Origin: Cymbomonas tetramitiformis
Taxonomy: Eukaryota; Chlorophyta; Pyramimonadophyceae; Pyramimonadales; Pyramimonadaceae
Reading direction: 5' to 3'
Assembly (NCBI GenBank): GCA_001247695.2
Contig: LGRX02027807.1
Coordinates: forward strand, 1-54,711
Length of the DNA stretch: 54,711 nt
Shown here: positions 53,511 through 54,711 of the stretch, one piece after another
Layout: each line of letters begins with the position of its first letter
How positions within the stretch are numbered: the stretch's first letter is position 1
Notes under the pieces: generated by a model
Databases searched by the model: none
What the model was told of the DNA's origin: nothing
What the model saw: the letters and a program-made list of their open reading frames with translations, nothing else
Program-made: the position numbers and the translations under genes

Positions 53511-54160
53511 ACTAGGGTGTATCGCGAGTCAGTACGAGAGACAGTCGTGTTTGCGACCTCCGTTTGGTACAGTGTTCCGCAACACCGTAACTATCACACC
53601 TGTAGGGAAAATAGAGCGTATAATCCGCCGTTAGGCGAAGAAACCGTGTCACAGACAACGACACGTCTTGTCGCTGGCACGTCATCGACAACCAATGGTG
53701 TTTTGCCATTTGTACAATTACAAAAGTCGTATTATCTTAGCTGTCTGATGAACTGTCTGATGTGTCACTGTCACACTGCTCCACATGAGTATAAGTCCAG
53801 GTGTACTTCTACAAGTCCAGGTGTACTTGTATATGTCCAACTGTACATTATACCCCGTGGTGACATGACTGTCACGAGCAGTGATCGAGCGAGACATCAG
53901 GCAGAACAGTCAGACAGGCAAGGCAGGGCGACATGAACATTAAAAATAAAATATTTACCATCGGGTGTAAGATCGCAACTTCCATCTCTAGATTTTAGGG
54001 TTTCCGAGGCAAGAGCGAAGAGCGAAAGCTATGTCACTGCAGTTAGGGTTTAGCAGAGCGAACAGTCTACTACAGGCTATCTGGCTATGTGAGCGAAGCT
54101 AATGTTTTGTAATTGAAGCTAATTCTACTCGCAGAAGTCGTTCCAATCTTCAGGGGACAT
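53511..54160. other. No gene recognised
   Basis: Includes a roughly 20-bp repeat (AAGTCCAGGTGTACTT) about three times at 53799-53845. A 151-codon plus-strand frame over 53481-53936 crosses the repeats and has no motif; I do not call it. Confidence 0.45.
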
Positions 54161-54161
54161 C

Positions 54162-54563
54162 TCAGCCAGTCTCCTGCATGGCTTCGCGCGCGTTGGAGTA
54201 ATTGTAGACGTGGCGGTCGTTTGAAGAAATGTGAGAGATGGTGGGGCCATGGTGATAATGGACGTTGATGACAGCGTTGTTGCCAACGTTCCAATTCTGC
54301 ATTTGGGGAGCGTTGGGAACCATCATGTTTTCGGGCTGAAAATTCCATTCTGGCGCGGGTGGGGGAAGCGGGGCGACGGGGAAATGGCCGGCGGGATGGG
54401 GAATGGGGTAGTGGTGAGGTGCAGGCGGAAGCGGAGGTGGAAAATGGTGAGGAATTGGTTGCGGAAGAATGAATTCAGGGGGACCCTGCTCAGGGGGACC
54501 GGCTGGCGGCTGACCGGCATGTTGACGGGGATCGAATTGCGCGCATGCGTACGGCCAAGGCAA
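54162..54563 (-). CDS. Proline/histidine-rich coding piece
   Basis: The minus strand is open for about 133 codons to a stop at 54164-54162. The first half is Pro/His-rich (PHHFPPPLPPAPHHYPIPHP). The second is Asn-rich (NAPQMQNWNVGNNAVINVHY). No ATG lies at its start; an upstream in-frame TGA is close, so it would need a splice acceptor or a start outside the frame. Low-complexity composition makes coding status uncertain, and a structural or RNA-associated protein is only a guess. Confidence 0.3.
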   Translation of the reverse strand: MPWPYACAQFDPRQHAGQPPAGPPEQGPPEFILPQPIPHHFPPPLPPAPHHYPIPHPAGHFPVAPLPPPAPEWNFQPENMMVPNAPQMQNWNVGNNAVINVHYHHGPTISHISSNDRHVYNYSNAREAMQETG

Positions 54564-54711
54564 TGGACACGCAAGGGCATGTCACGATGACCAGGCAATG
54601 GACACGCAAAGGCGTGTCACGATGACCAGGAAATGGACACGCAAAGGCATGTCAGGATGACCAGGCAATGGACACGCAAAGGCATGTCACGATGACCAGG
54701 CAATGGATACG
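54561..54711. repeat. 35-bp tandem repeat running off the window
   Basis: CAATGGACACGCAAAGGCAT plus 15 bases occurs at 54561, 54596, 54631, 54666 and 54701 with single-base changes. It contains the inverted pair CATCGTGACATG-like arms and continues beyond the right edge. Confidence 0.95.

Overview
The window is nuclear eukaryotic DNA, most likely from a microbial alga or another protist with a repeat-rich genome. Coding pieces are joined by GT-AG introns of about 75 to 340 bases. There are no operons or ribosome binding sites, and most of the sequence is transposons, nested insertions and tandem repeats. The lineage cannot be fixed from the sequence alone.

Layout. 1-7349 is bounded by a 10-bp inverted repeat (ACACTGAGAA / TTCTCAGTGT) with GGTAA-rich sub-terminal repeats. 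It encloses several phase-0 exon-like pieces and a 13-copy 229-bp tandem array. 7525-8930 is a second array (about 219 bp, 6.4 copies). 9536-9842 is a field of TTAACA repeats that abuts a Ty3/gypsy-type LTR retrotransposon (9841-19316, plus strand) lacking its 5' end. This element has a gag with a zinc knuckle, a second ORF behind a UGA codon, and a 5.6-kb pol whose ATG overlaps the previous stop (TGATG). The pol order is protease, reverse transcriptase, RNase H, Dam-like adenine methyltransferase, integrase, chromodomain. An overlapping ORF encodes a C5-cytosine-methyltransferase-like protein, and a 693-bp 3' LTR closes the element. Two different DNA-methyltransferase folds on one retrotransposon is the outstanding feature of the window.

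19.4-35 kb is a graveyard. It holds an unrecognised frameshifted gene (22.9-24.5 kb, minus), a 944-bp MITE with 51-bp inverted repeats, a CATGCCC minisatellite, a MULE transposase remnant, a DUF7869-type gene (27.3-29.5 kb, minus), a perfect hAT-type MITE with 8-bp target duplication, and a decayed LINE (30.1-35.0 kb) ending in a TTA-repeat tail. Next come an intact single-exon renalase-like FAD protein (36.5-37.9 kb) and a decayed multi-exon hAT transposase with an N-terminal chromodomain and BED finger (39.5-43.6 kb). The transposase gene is interrupted by a TTAA-flanked piggyBac-type MITE and by an 808-bp insertion flanked by 24-bp direct repeats.

45.6-49.1 kb is the most host-like part. 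A small two-exon minus-strand gene is divergent from a multi-exon gene for a PRMT-like SAM-dependent methyltransferase. The right end (49.1-54.7 kb) is mostly AT-rich non-coding DNA with one small charged protein, a tRNA-like sequence, small foldback repeats, a proline-rich coding piece and a 35-bp tandem repeat running off the window.
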